Positions 55,355 through 64,000 of a stretch of 64,000 nucleotides of DNA are shown piece after piece; the stretch's first letter is position 1; the number at the start of each line of letters is the position of its first letter. Both the position numbers and the translations under genes were made by a program. A model generated the notes under the pieces. The model ran no database searches and was not told the DNA's origin. It saw only the letters and a program-made list of their open reading frames with translations. Origin of the DNA: Nocardia wallacei (lineage in GTDB: Bacteria; Actinomycetota; Actinomycetes; Mycobacteriales; Mycobacteriaceae). Where the stretch lies: positions 5,146,001-5,210,000 of the forward strand of contig NZ_AP023396.1 in NCBI RefSeq assembly GCF_014466955.1. Direction: 5' to 3'.

Positions 55355-55414
55355 ATGAATATGGCCGTCAGCGGCTGCATTTCGCGTACCCTGGTCCGGC
55401 CTGCCCGTCACTGA
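55355..55414 (+). CDS. Possible 19-residue upstream peptide before the GNAT gene
   Basis: A strong ribosome site (GGGAGG) three bases before an ATG opens a 20-codon frame translating to MNMAVSGCISRTLVRPARH, ending 41 bases before the acetyltransferase start. The position suggests a leader peptide affecting the downstream gene. It may equally be chance, and the spacing from the ribosome site is short. Confidence 0.35.
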   Translation: MNMAVSGCISRTLVRPARH

Positions 55415-55455
55415 CGCTCGCGGGCCGGATCGTTACCCACGATCTGGAGAGACAA

Positions 55456-55977
55456 ATGTCCGGCAATACTTCCTTCGCCGCCGACCTCATCGGCGAACAC
55501 GTCCTGCTGCGGCCCTGGAGCGAGGCCGATCTCGCCGCCGTTCGCGACAAGGCCCGATGTGCGCACTGGGCTGCCGACTTTCCCGCTGACGGTGATCGCG
55601 TGATCGCCGGGCTCATCGCCGAGAATCCGGAGTGGAGGGGAGAATTCGGGCATCGGCTGATTCTGGAGCGCGACAGCGGGCTGGTGGTCGGGTCGATCGG
55701 GCCGTTCTGGCCGCCGCGGCATGGGGCGGTCGAAATCGGTTACGGCACAGTGCCTTCGCGGCGCGGGCGCGGGTTGGCGGCGGAGGCCACCCGTCTGCTC
55801 ACCGGGCTCGCGTTCACCGAACCACGGGTCCTCACGGTGTTCGCCACCGTCGAGACGACCAACCCCGCCTCGATCCGGGTATTGGAGAAGGCCGGGTTCG
55901 AGCGGAGTTCGGCGGCAGCGGACGGCACCGAGCGGTGGGTTTGCCGCCGGGACCCGGCTAATCCCTTGCTGCAGTAG
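55456..55977 (+). CDS. GNAT family N-acetyltransferase
   Basis: A 173-residue RimJ/RimL-type GNAT domain. The N-terminal strand is VLLRPWSEADLAAV, then GLVVGSIGPFWPP. The acetyl-CoA loop is EIGYGTVPSRRGRGLAAEAT, and the C-terminal helix-strand is TNPASIRVLEKAGFERS. Such enzymes acetylate protein N-termini, small amines or antibiotics; the substrate is not predictable. The ATG at 55456 has GGAGAG upstream, and a longer form starting at 55315 was rejected. The end overlaps the convergent hydrolase by 20 bases. Confidence 0.9.
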   Translation: MSGNTSFAADLIGEHVLLRPWSEADLAAVRDKARCAHWAADFPADGDRVIAGLIAENPEWRGEFGHRLILERDSGLVVGSIGPFWPPRHGAVEIGYGTVPSRRGRGLAAEATRLLTGLAFTEPRVLTVFATVETTNPASIRVLEKAGFERSSAAADGTERWVCRRDPANPLLQ

Positions 55978-56740
55978 GGTTCTCCGTCAGCACGCCGCGG
56001 GCCCAGGTCGCGATGTCGGCGCTCCAGCCGGGGATCATGATCAGATCGTTGTGACCGGCGCCCGGATAGATCTTCAGCGACTTGGGTTCGGCGGCAGCCG
56101 CGTAGAGCGCCCGCCCCATCTGCACCGGCAGCAGTTCGTCGTTGTCGCCGTGCATGATCAACGTGGGGGTGCGCAGCGAGCGGATCCGGCGCAGGCTCGG
56201 AAAAGCGTTCGGCACGAACGGCTTCGCCAGGAACGGGTACACCGCCGTGGCCGCGTCGCGCAGGCCGGTGAAGGTCGACATCAGGATCAGGCCCGCGGGC
56301 GGGAACTCGGTCGCGAGCTCGATCATCACCGCGCCGCCGAGCGACTTGCCGAGGTAGAACACCTTGTTCGGGTCCACGCCCGGACGGTCCAGCAGGGCCG
56401 TCCGGGCCGCCCGCGCGTCCAGGTAGACGCCGTGCTCGCTGGGCCGTCCGGCGCTGCGGCCGTAACCGCGGTAGTCGAATACCAGGACGTCGAACCCGGC
56501 CGCCGCGAGCAGCGCCAGCACCGGCGACCGGTCGCCGATATTGCCCGCGTTGCCGTGCGCGAACAGGATGTGCCCCACGGATTGCTTCGCCCGCACGAAC
56601 CACCCGTTCACCCGCACGCCGTCGGCGGCGGTGAAGTACAGATCGTCGTACTCGAGCCCCAGCCGCCGCGGTGTCACCGTGACCTGCCGTTCGGGCAGGA
56701 ACGTCAGCGCGTTCAGCAGGGCGGTGGCCGGGTGTCGCAT
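55958..56740 (-). CDS. Alpha/beta hydrolase, ABHD13/BEM46-like
   Basis: A 260-residue serine hydrolase with GNAGNIGDRSPVLALLAAAG (oxyanion region), VLVFDYRGYGRSAGRPSE, nucleophile elbow GKSLGGAVMIE, and the catalytic Asp in LIMHGDNDELLP. The catalytic His is in PGAGHNDLIMI. The hydrophobic start (LLNALTFLPERQV) could be a membrane-associating helix. Such enzymes are lipases or esterases of uncertain substrate. It lies 15 bases after the sugar permease genes run in the same direction, so it is not clearly part of that operon's 5' side. ATG at 56738-56740. Confidence 0.88.
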   Translation of the reverse strand: MRHPATALLNALTFLPERQVTVTPRRLGLEYDDLYFTAADGVRVNGWFVRAKQSVGHILFAHGNAGNIGDRSPVLALLAAAGFDVLVFDYRGYGRSAGRPSEHGVYLDARAARTALLDRPGVDPNKVFYLGKSLGGAVMIELATEFPPAGLILMSTFTGLRDAATAVYPFLAKPFVPNAFPSLRRIRSLRTPTLIMHGDNDELLPVQMGRALYAAAAEPKSLKIYPGAGHNDLIMIPGWSADIATWARGVLTENPTAARD

Positions 56741-56755
56741 AGTTCCCTTCTTACC

Positions 56756-57610
56756 TCATCGTCCCGCCAGACCGGCGGTGGCGATTCCCCGCACGAAAGC
56801 CTTGTCGGCGAAGACGTAGACGATCAGCATCGGCGCGAGCATCAGCAGCGAGGCCGCCATGAACACCGGCCAGTGCGCGGTGTACTGGCCCTGCATCCAC
56901 ACCAGACCGAGATTGAGCGTGGCGATACTGGTGCGCTGCAACATGATCAGCGGCCACAGGAAGTCGTTCCACACCGTGACCCAGGTGAGCACCGCCAGCA
57001 CCAGGACCGCGGGTTTGGTGTGCGGCAGCAGCACTCGCCAGAAGGTCTGCCAGACGGAGCAGCCGTCCAGGATCGCCGCCTCCTCCAATTCGGCTGGGAG
57101 CGTGCTGAAGAACTGCCGCATCAGGTAGGTGCCGAAGGCACTGCCGAACAGTCCGGGCACGATCATCGACAGCGGGCTGTCCACCCAGCCGAAGGTGCGC
57201 ATCAGGATGAACTGCGGGATCACGGTGACGGTCAACGGCACCATGAGGGTGCCCAGGTAGGCCAGGAACACCACGTCCCGGCCCCGGAACGGCAGGCGCG
57301 CGAACGCGTAACCGGCCAGCGAGCAGAACAGGACCTGCCCGGCGGTGACACAGCCGGCGTAGAGCACGGTATTGAGGAACATCCGCCCGAACGGCACGAA
57401 TTCGAAGACCGAGCGGTAGTTCGACCACTGCGGATCGGCGGGCACCAGCGCCGACCCCGACACCTCGCCCTGCTTCTTCAACGACCCCGACAGCGCCCAC
57501 AGCACCGGAACCAGCGCGCACCAGGCCATCACCGTCAGGACGAGATAGATCAGCAGTCCGCGCGCCGTGCGGCGGACGATCACCCGGCGCGACCGGGCCG
57601 CCGTGCCCAT
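56756..57610 (-). CDS. Carbohydrate ABC transporter permease (MalG-like)
   Basis: A 284-residue permease with six membrane segments, including LLIYLVLTVMAWCALVPVLW, FLNTVLYAGCVTAGQVLFCS and LVLAVLTWVTVWNDFLWPLI. The EAA loop is ELEEAAILDGCSVWQTFWRV followed by LLP, which contacts the ATPase. It is of the MalG/UgpE type and forms the inner-membrane channel with the neighbouring permease. The ATG (57608-57610) overlaps the upstream stop by one base (TGATG). Confidence 0.93.
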   Translation of the reverse strand: MGTAARSRRVIVRRTARGLLIYLVLTVMAWCALVPVLWALSGSLKKQGEVSGSALVPADPQWSNYRSVFEFVPFGRMFLNTVLYAGCVTAGQVLFCSLAGYAFARLPFRGRDVVFLAYLGTLMVPLTVTVIPQFILMRTFGWVDSPLSMIVPGLFGSAFGTYLMRQFFSTLPAELEEAAILDGCSVWQTFWRVLLPHTKPAVLVLAVLTWVTVWNDFLWPLIMLQRTSIATLNLGLVWMQGQYTAHWPVFMAASLLMLAPMLIVYVFADKAFVRGIATAGLAGR

Positions 57611-58530
57611 CAGTCCGCCTCCGTGTCGTTGCGCCCGAGCCGCAGCTGCAGGTAGGTGAGCGCCAGCAGGAGCAGGAACACCACCCACGCCAGCGCGCAC
57701 GCGTAGCCGAGGTCGTTGAACGCGAAAGCGTTCTGGAACAACATGATTCCGAACAGATAGGTGCCCGTCTCGGGCCCGCCGTTGCCGCCCGTGAGCACAT
57801 AGGCCTGATCGAATGCCTGAAACGAATTGATGATCGAGATGACGAAGACGAACCCGAGCGCCGGACGGATCAGCGGCAGCGTCACCGACCAGAACCGCCG
57901 CGGCCCGCCCGCCCCGTCGATGCGCGCCGCCTCGTACAGGTCCTCCGGCACGCCCTGCATCGCCGCGAGCAGCACCGCCGCCGCGAACGGCACACTCTTC
58001 CAGATACTCACCAGGCACAGCGACACCAGCGCCCAGCCGGGATCGATCAGCCAGCGCACCGGTCCGAGACCGAACCAGCCCAGCACCGTGTTGAACAGGC
58101 CGCCGTCGGTGTTGAACATGAAGCCCCACACGATGGTCATGGCCGCCGTCGAGGCCACCAGCGGCAGGAACAGCACGCTGCGGAACAATCCGATCCCCTT
58201 GACCTTCGCGTTCAACGCTGCCGCGACGGCGAGGCTGACGACGATCGTCGGCACCAGCGTCGCGGCGGTGAAGATCACGGTGTTCGCCAGCGCCCGATAG
58301 AACAGCCCGTCGCTGAACAGCCGCCGATAATTCCGTGCCCCGATGTACTCCGGCGGATCGAACATATTCCAGTGGTGGAAGCTGAGATACAGCGAGAAGG
58401 CCAGCGGAAACAGCAGAAACACCAGTACCGCGAGCAGATTCGGCGCGATGAAGGCCCGTCCGGCCGCGGCCTTGCGGCGCGTGAGCGCGGAGCCGCGGCG
58501 GGTACGGCCCGCGTCCAGTTCCGCGCTCAC
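57610..58530 (-). CDS. Carbohydrate ABC transporter permease (MalF-like)
   Basis: A 306-residue permease with six membrane segments, starting with FIAPNLLAVLVFLLFPLAFS. The typical YLSFHHWNMFDPPEYIGARN periplasmic lead follows. The EAA loop reads DLYEAARIDGAGGPRRFWSV followed by TLP. It pairs with the MalG-like permease. The GTG at 58528-58530 overlaps the solute-binding-protein stop by GTGA, so all three genes are coupled. Confidence 0.93.
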   Translation of the reverse strand: MSAELDAGRTRRGSALTRRKAAAGRAFIAPNLLAVLVFLLFPLAFSLYLSFHHWNMFDPPEYIGARNYRRLFSDGLFYRALANTVIFTAATLVPTIVVSLAVAAALNAKVKGIGLFRSVLFLPLVASTAAMTIVWGFMFNTDGGLFNTVLGWFGLGPVRWLIDPGWALVSLCLVSIWKSVPFAAAVLLAAMQGVPEDLYEAARIDGAGGPRRFWSVTLPLIRPALGFVFVISIINSFQAFDQAYVLTGGNGGPETGTYLFGIMLFQNAFAFNDLGYACALAWVVFLLLLALTYLQLRLGRNDTEAD

Positions 58531-59852
58531 GACACCGCTCCCGCGAGCAGCCGGTCGAGTTCCCCGGCCAGCCCCTCCTTGAACCACGCCGCCGGGGCCC
58601 CGCCGCGCAGCACCCGGTCGGTGGCCCGCTGCCAGGCCGCGTCGACCTGCGGCCAGCGCGGGCTCACCGGCAGGTGGTGCGAGTGCGCGGGGCCACCGGT
58701 GAGCACCTCGAGATTGCGGATCGAGGTGTGCGCCGCGGCGAACTCCGGCGACTCCAGCGCCGACCGCAGCGCCGGCACGAACAGCCCCGACGCCGCGACG
58801 GCCCGCTGCCCTTCCGGCCCGGTGGCGAACTTGACGAACTCCCAGGCCAGTTCCTTCTTCGTGCTGGACGCGGCGATGCCGAGGCCGGTGGTGCCGATAT
58901 CGGATTTCGCGGCCCGGCCGTGCGGTCCGACCGGCAGCACCGTGACGTCGAAATCCAGATCGGGCGCGGCGGCGAAACCGCTGTACTGCCAGTGCCCCGT
59001 CAGCACCATGGCCGCCTTGCCCTGGGTGAACAGGTCCAGCGCCGACATCGATGCGGACACCGACAGCATGTCCGCGGCCAGCGGCGCGACCCGGTGCCGC
59101 ACGGACAGATCCGCGTAGAACTGGAATCCCTCGATGAACCGGTCGTCGTCGATGTGCGCGCGGGTGGGGTCGATCGGCGGGGTGAACCATTCGGCGCCGT
59201 TGTTCATGCCGAAGATCGCCCCCGACCAGCGCGGCACCGGCCAGGCATCCACGAAACCCCACTGCCTGGTGTGTCCGGAGGCGTCGCGTTCGGTCAACGC
59301 GGTTGCGGCGTCGAGGAATTCGGCGAAGGTCCAGGGGTCTTCCCACCGCGCCGGAGGTGGCGCGATCCCGGCCTGCTCGAACAGTTTCCGGTTGTAGTAC
59401 ACGAAGATTCCGGCCCACTGTTCCGGCAGCGCGTACTGACCGCCTTCGAATCCGAACGTCTCGTACAGCTGGGGAATGCTGTCGGCGCGCAGTCTCGCCG
59501 CGTACTCGGGGTCATCGTCGAGCATGACGGTGAGGTCCTGCAGCACACCGAGTTCGGCGAACCGCGAATACGATTCCCACTGCATCAACACGTCCGGGCA
59601 CTTGCCGCCGGCGCAGTAGGTGAGGATCTGCTGCTGCGGGTCGATGCCCGACATCTGCACCCGGATGTCGATATCGGGCCGGACCCGCGCGAACGCCTCG
59701 ATGATCCGCATCCGTACCTTCGCCTCGGCGGGCGCGGCCTGGAAGAAGAAGGTCAGCGCGTCCGGATTGTCGGAGCAACCGCCCAGCACGGGGACCGCCG
59801 CCGACGCACCGGCCACCGCCGCACCCCGCAGCAGTGCGCGCCGGCTCAGCAT
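58527..59852 (-). CDS. Extracellular solute-binding lipoprotein of a sugar ABC importer
   Basis: A 441-residue family 1 solute-binding protein. The N-terminus (SRRALLRGAAVAGASAAVPV, then LGGC) has a Tat-like SRRxLL and a lipobox, so the protein is probably lipid-anchored outside the membrane. Binding-protein landmarks are PDVLMQWESYSRFAELGVLQ, YALPEQWAGIFVYYNRKLFE, LFTQGKAAMVLTGHWQYSGF and AWEFVKFATGPEGQRAVAAS. The operon has two permeases but no ATPase gene, so a shared MsmK/SugC-type ATPase elsewhere must power it. The substrate is probably an oligosaccharide or glycerophosphodiester; sequence does not decide. Confidence 0.92.
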   Translation of the reverse strand: MLSRRALLRGAAVAGASAAVPVLGGCSDNPDALTFFFQAAPAEAKVRMRIIEAFARVRPDIDIRVQMSGIDPQQQILTYCAGGKCPDVLMQWESYSRFAELGVLQDLTVMLDDDPEYAARLRADSIPQLYETFGFEGGQYALPEQWAGIFVYYNRKLFEQAGIAPPPARWEDPWTFAEFLDAATALTERDASGHTRQWGFVDAWPVPRWSGAIFGMNNGAEWFTPPIDPTRAHIDDDRFIEGFQFYADLSVRHRVAPLAADMLSVSASMSALDLFTQGKAAMVLTGHWQYSGFAAAPDLDFDVTVLPVGPHGRAAKSDIGTTGLGIAASSTKKELAWEFVKFATGPEGQRAVAASGLFVPALRSALESPEFAAAHTSIRNLEVLTGGPAHSHHLPVSPRWPQVDAAWQRATDRVLRGGAPAAWFKEGLAGELDRLLAGAVS

Positions 59853-59995
59853 CGTCGCCCTCCGAACAGTCGCCCTTCGAAACCCGTTGAGACGAAACGC
59901 CGATCACGGTAGCCGACCGCGCACGCGATGACACCGGGAAACGCCGAAGCGACTCCGCGCCGACCCGCATCGGCGGATCCCGCGCGGCCGAGGAC

Positions 59996-62497
59996 CTATG
60001 CGCGGAGGACGGCACCCACCGCGTCGGAGGCGGCGGCCACCGCGGCGTCGCGGGCGGCGCTGGCCTCGTCCTCGGTGAGGGTGCGGTCGACGGCACGGAA
60101 ACGCAGGGCGTAGGTGAGGGACTTGCGGCCCTCGCCCGCCTGGGCGCCCTCGTACACGTCGAACAGCGCGATGTCCTCGAGCAGCTCGCCCGCGCCGGTG
60201 CGCAGCGCCGACTCGACCGCGGCCGCCGGGGTCGTCTTCTCCACCGACACCGACACGTCCTGCAACACGGCCGGGAACGCGGAAACCACTGGCGCGAGCC
60301 GGGTTTCGCGCAGCGGCAGCGCGTCGAGGTCCAGTTCCAGGGCACAGGTGCGCGGCGGCAGGCCCGACCGCTCCAGCGCCGCGGGATGCAGCTCGCCCGC
60401 GTGGCCGACGACCGCGCCGTCCACCACCAGTTCGGCGCAGCGGCCCGGATGGAACGGCAGGTAGGCCGCGGCCCGGCGCTCCAGCGTCACCCCCGCCGCG
60501 GCGGCGACGGCGTCGGCGAGCGCGAAGGCGTCGGCGGCCTCGGCGGCGCGGCCGGGACCCCACGGGCCACGGGGCTCGCGGCGGCCGGTCAGCACCGCCG
60601 CCACGTGCACCGGCTGGTCCGGCAGCGACTGCTCCAGGGTCGCGATCTGCTCGTCGGTGGGCCGCCGGTCCACCGGCAGCGGGTCCACGGCACGGGTCTC
60701 GCCGGACGGCAGCACCACCTGCGCGATGCTGTAGATCGCGAGGTCGCGCTCGCCGCGGGAGATGTTGCGGGCGGCCACTTCCAGCAGACCCGGCAGCAGC
60801 GTGGTCACCAACTCGGCGCGCTCCACGTCGAGCGGGTTGAGTACCCGCAGGGTCCGGCGGCGCGGATCGTCGGCGTCCAGTCCCCACTCGTCGAAGACGT
60901 TCTCCTGCAGGAAGACCGGGGCGGGCACCTCGACCGCACCCGCGAAGGCCAGCGCCCGGCTCACCGCCCGGCGGCGGCGCTGGGTGGGGGTGAAACCACG
61001 ACCGGCGGGCGCGGTCGGCAGCACCGAGGGGATCTGTTCCAGACCCTCCAAACGCAGCACCTCCTCCACCAGGTCGGCGGGCTGGTTCAGGTCGGGCCGC
61101 CAGCTCGGCGGGGTGACCACGAGCTGTCCGTGCCCGGACGCGCTGACGTCGATCTCCACCGCACAGCCGACCTGCGCCAGCCGTCGGGCCGAGGTCCCGG
61201 TGGGGTAGACCACGCCCGCGGTGCGGTCGGCCAGATCCAGGTCCATCCGGATCGGTTCCGGCGCCGGTGTCGCGACCCGCACGTCGGTGAGTTCGGATTG
61301 CACTGTGCCACCGGCGATCTCGGCGAGCAGCGTGGCGGCGCGGTCCAGAGCGGCGACGTTCAGTTCGGGGTCGACGACGCGCTCGAACCGCCGTGACGCC
61401 TCCGAGGACAGCTTGTGCCGGCGCGCGGTCCGGGCGATCGCCACCGGGTTCCAGGTCGCCGCCTCCAGCAGGATCTCGGTGGACTCGGCGCCGACCTCGG
61501 TGGTCGCGCCGCCCATGATCCCGGCCAGTGAAATCACACCGGAATCGTCGGCGATCACCACGTCCTCGGCGTCGAGGACGCGCTCGGACTCGTCCAGCGT
61601 GCGCAGCGTCTCGCCGCGGTGAGCACGGCGAACCACCAAGCCGCCGTTGAGCTTTGCCGCGTCGAACGCGTGCAGCGGCTGGCCCAGCTCCAGCATCACG
61701 TAATTGGTCACGTCGACGGCCGGGGAGATCGGCCGCACGCCCGACAGCAGCAGCCGCCGCTGCAACCACCACGGGCTGACCGCCGCCGGATCGATACCGG
61801 TCACCCGGCGCGCGGCGAAACGGGTGCACAGCGACTCGGGTTCGAGCCGGACCGGCCAGGCGTCCGCCTCGTCGTCGGGCAGCGTGCGCACGGCCGGGTC
61901 GGCGTATTCCAGGTCGAAGCCGCAAGCCAGCTCGCGGGCCAGTCCGCGTACCGAGAAGGCGTAGCCGCGATCGGGCGTGATGGCCAGCTCGACCACCGTA
62001 TCGTCCAGTCCCAGCACGTCATTGGCGTCGGCGCCGGGCTCGGCGGTGCCGGGCTCGAGCACCAGGATGCCCGAATGATCCTTGCCGATGCCGAGTTCGG
62101 CGACCGAGCAGATCATGCCGTTGGACACGTGCCCGTAGGTCTTGCGCGAGCTGATCTCGAAACCGCCGGGCAGAACGCCGCCCGGCAGCACCACCACCAC
62201 CAGGTCGCCGACCGCGAAGTTGGTTGCGCCGCAGACGATCTCCTGCAGTTCCGGGCGGCCGACGTCGACCTTGCAGAACCGGATCGGCTTCTTGAACTCG
62301 GTCAACTCGGTGATCTCGGCGACCCGGCCCACCACCAGGGGATGGTCGGGGCCACCGGTGATGCGCTCCAGGGTGTCGATCTCCTCGACCTCGAGGCCGA
62401 CGCGGACGAATCCGGCGTCGAGTTCCTCCGGGGTCACCGACCACTCCGGGGTGGTGCGCTGCAAGACTTCGGTCAGCCAGGACTGCGCTACTCGCAC
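59996..62497 (-). CDS. pheT: Phenylalanine--tRNA ligase beta subunit
   Basis: An 833-residue beta subunit of the class II PheRS heterotetramer. It carries an N-terminal tRNA-binding EMAP-like domain ([20 protein letters not shown]), B3/B4 editing domain parts ([20 protein letters not shown]), the B5 domain ([20 protein letters not shown]), the catalytic-like core with [19 protein letters not shown], and a C-terminal anticodon-binding ferredoxin-like domain ([20 protein letters not shown]). Start ATG/GTG at 62497, 70 bases after pheS on the same strand. Confidence 0.97.
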   Translation of the reverse strand: MRVAQSWLTEVLQRTTPEWSVTPEELDAGFVRVGLEVEEIDTLERITGGPDHPLVVGRVAEITELTEFKKPIRFCKVDVGRPELQEIVCGATNFAVGDLVVVVLPGGVLPGGFEISSRKTYGHVSNGMICSVAELGIGKDHSGILVLEPGTAEPGADANDVLGLDDTVVELAITPDRGYAFSVRGLARELACGFDLEYADPAVRTLPDDEADAWPVRLEPESLCTRFAARRVTGIDPAAVSPWWLQRRLLLSGVRPISPAVDVTNYVMLELGQPLHAFDAAKLNGGLVVRRAHRGETLRTLDESERVLDAEDVVIADDSGVISLAGIMGGATTEVGAESTEILLEAATWNPVAIARTARRHKLSSEASRRFERVVDPELNVAALDRAATLLAEIAGGTVQSELTDVRVATPAPEPIRMDLDLADRTAGVVYPTGTSARRLAQVGCAVEIDVSASGHGQLVVTPPSWRPDLNQPADLVEEVLRLEGLEQIPSVLPTAPAGRGFTPTQRRRRAVSRALAFAGAVEVPAPVFLQENVFDEWGLDADDPRRRTLRVLNPLDVERAELVTTLLPGLLEVAARNISRGERDLAIYSIAQVVLPSGETRAVDPLPVDRRPTDEQIATLEQSLPDQPVHVAAVLTGRREPRGPWGPGRAAEAADAFALADAVAAAAGVTLERRAAAYLPFHPGRCAELVVDGAVVGHAGELHPAALERSGLPPRTCALELDLDALPLRETRLAPVVSAFPAVLQDVSVSVEKTTPAAAVESALRTGAGELLEDIALFDVYEGAQAGEGRKSLTYALRFRAVDRTLTEDEASAARDAAVAAASDAVGAVLRA

Positions 62498-62567
62498 GTG
62501 ACGTTTCGCTTCCTCGTTGGTGAGACTCCCGCCGCGCGCGGGGGCGGCGTCGCTCGAATCGGGACGG

Positions 62568-63674
<1,107 letters not shown>

Positions 63675-63788
63675 CTACCCCACATTGTCGCTGGTCGAAT
63701 CGTACGCACTGCACCCAGCCCGCCTCACGGGCATTTCCGTCCGTACCTACCAGCCCGGACACCACTGCGCACAACGGTTGTGACACAC

Positions 63789-63820
63789 CACGACACCTGT
63801 GGCGGCGCACAGGTGTCGTG
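63789..63820. terminator. Perfect 13-bp hairpin upstream of pheS
   Basis: CACGACACCTGTG and CACAGGTGTCGTG are perfect arms around GCGGCG, with a smaller CACAAC-G-GTTGTG palindrome at 63769-63781. On the minus strand the hairpin lies between the partial gene at the right end and pheS. It is most likely a terminator without a T tract; an attenuator-like role in pheST is also possible. Confidence 0.55.
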
Positions 63821-63894
63821 GGTCGAAACGTCGTCGGGCGCGCGCGTCCAGCCGGACGGCGAGCGCCGGGATCGTCGGCGTCTCGGTCGCGGCG

Positions 63895-64000
63895 TCAGGC
63901 GGACGCCGGGGTTCGCGAGCGGGCTCGGGCAGCCTGCCGAAACGGCGCGAGGGCGTTGGTGGACCACAAGGCGATCGCGATGTAGACGACCTGCTCGGGA
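63895..64000 (-). CDS. Partial gene, C-terminal end only (possible membrane protein)
   Basis: A minus-strand frame open from the right window edge ends at TGA 63895-63897. It reads PEQVVYIAIALWSTNALAPF and ends RARSRTPASA. The hydrophobic stretch followed by a basic tail would fit the last helix of a membrane protein. Only 34 codons are visible, so family and reality are unproven. Confidence 0.35.
   Translation of the reverse strand, partial: PEQVVYIAIALWSTNALAPFRQAARARSRTPASA

Noticed and set aside
55721..57655. 644-codon plus-strand frame after the GNAT gene
   Set aside because: Its body is antisense to the hydrolase and permease genes and is rich in H, Q and R with no fold. Only the GNAT frame at 55456-55977 is real here.

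Overview
The window is high-GC actinobacterial chromosome. The 16S rRNA, the mycobacterial-type gene order and the mycolata-type proteins point to Nocardia or a close relative; I assign this from recognised sequence, not from a search. About 55 protein genes, one complete rRNA operon and several regulatory sites are supported. No tRNA, insertion sequence, prophage or CRISPR array was seen.

Layout. 1-9164: a housekeeping block that, from memory, follows the Mycobacterium tuberculosis order Rv1697-Rv1691 (steA, recN, nadK, tlyA, a small protein, an HAD phosphatase, a TPR protein), with an SRPBCC gene, a YdcF-like gene and a DinB-like gene interleaved. 9250-14700: an rRNA operon (5S-23S-16S on the minus strand) with promoter, processing stems and terminator. 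14916-26410: tyrS, a FadR-type regulator, a LeuA-type enzyme lacking its regulatory domain, mpg, a secreted DUF3761 protein, an ECF41-type sigma factor with its flavin oxidoreductase, a cis-prenyltransferase, an alpha/beta hydrolase, an ABC-2 exporter with TetR regulator, and a Trm112-like protein. 26421-31717: a surface glycosylation cluster (GtrA-like flippase, large membrane transferase, GtrB-like GT2, WecE-type sugar aminotransferase). 31745-34702: a lipase/acyl-CoA synthetase fusion like Rv1683.

35199-39542 is the most notable system: a family 2B encapsulin shell gene carrying an inserted cyclic-nucleotide-binding-like domain, followed by a 2-methylisoborneol-synthase-type terpene cyclase with a long disordered N-terminus, a geranyl-diphosphate C-methyltransferase and a type I IPP isomerase. 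Together they should supply, methylate and cyclise a C11 terpene inside a protein shell. Two adjacent 22-bp direct repeats lie upstream.

39562-50709 holds a GntR regulator, a threonine ammonia-lyase, an SMR pump and the arginine genes: argC-J-B-D-F, joined by four-base start/stop overlaps, then argR, argG and argH, with matching ARG boxes before argC and argG. 50932-55254 holds accessory and hypothetical genes, two of them with in-frame tandem repeats. 55355-59852 holds a possible leader peptide, a GNAT acetyltransferase, a hydrolase and a sugar ABC importer without its own ATPase. 59996-63629 is pheST, and a partial gene runs off the right end.
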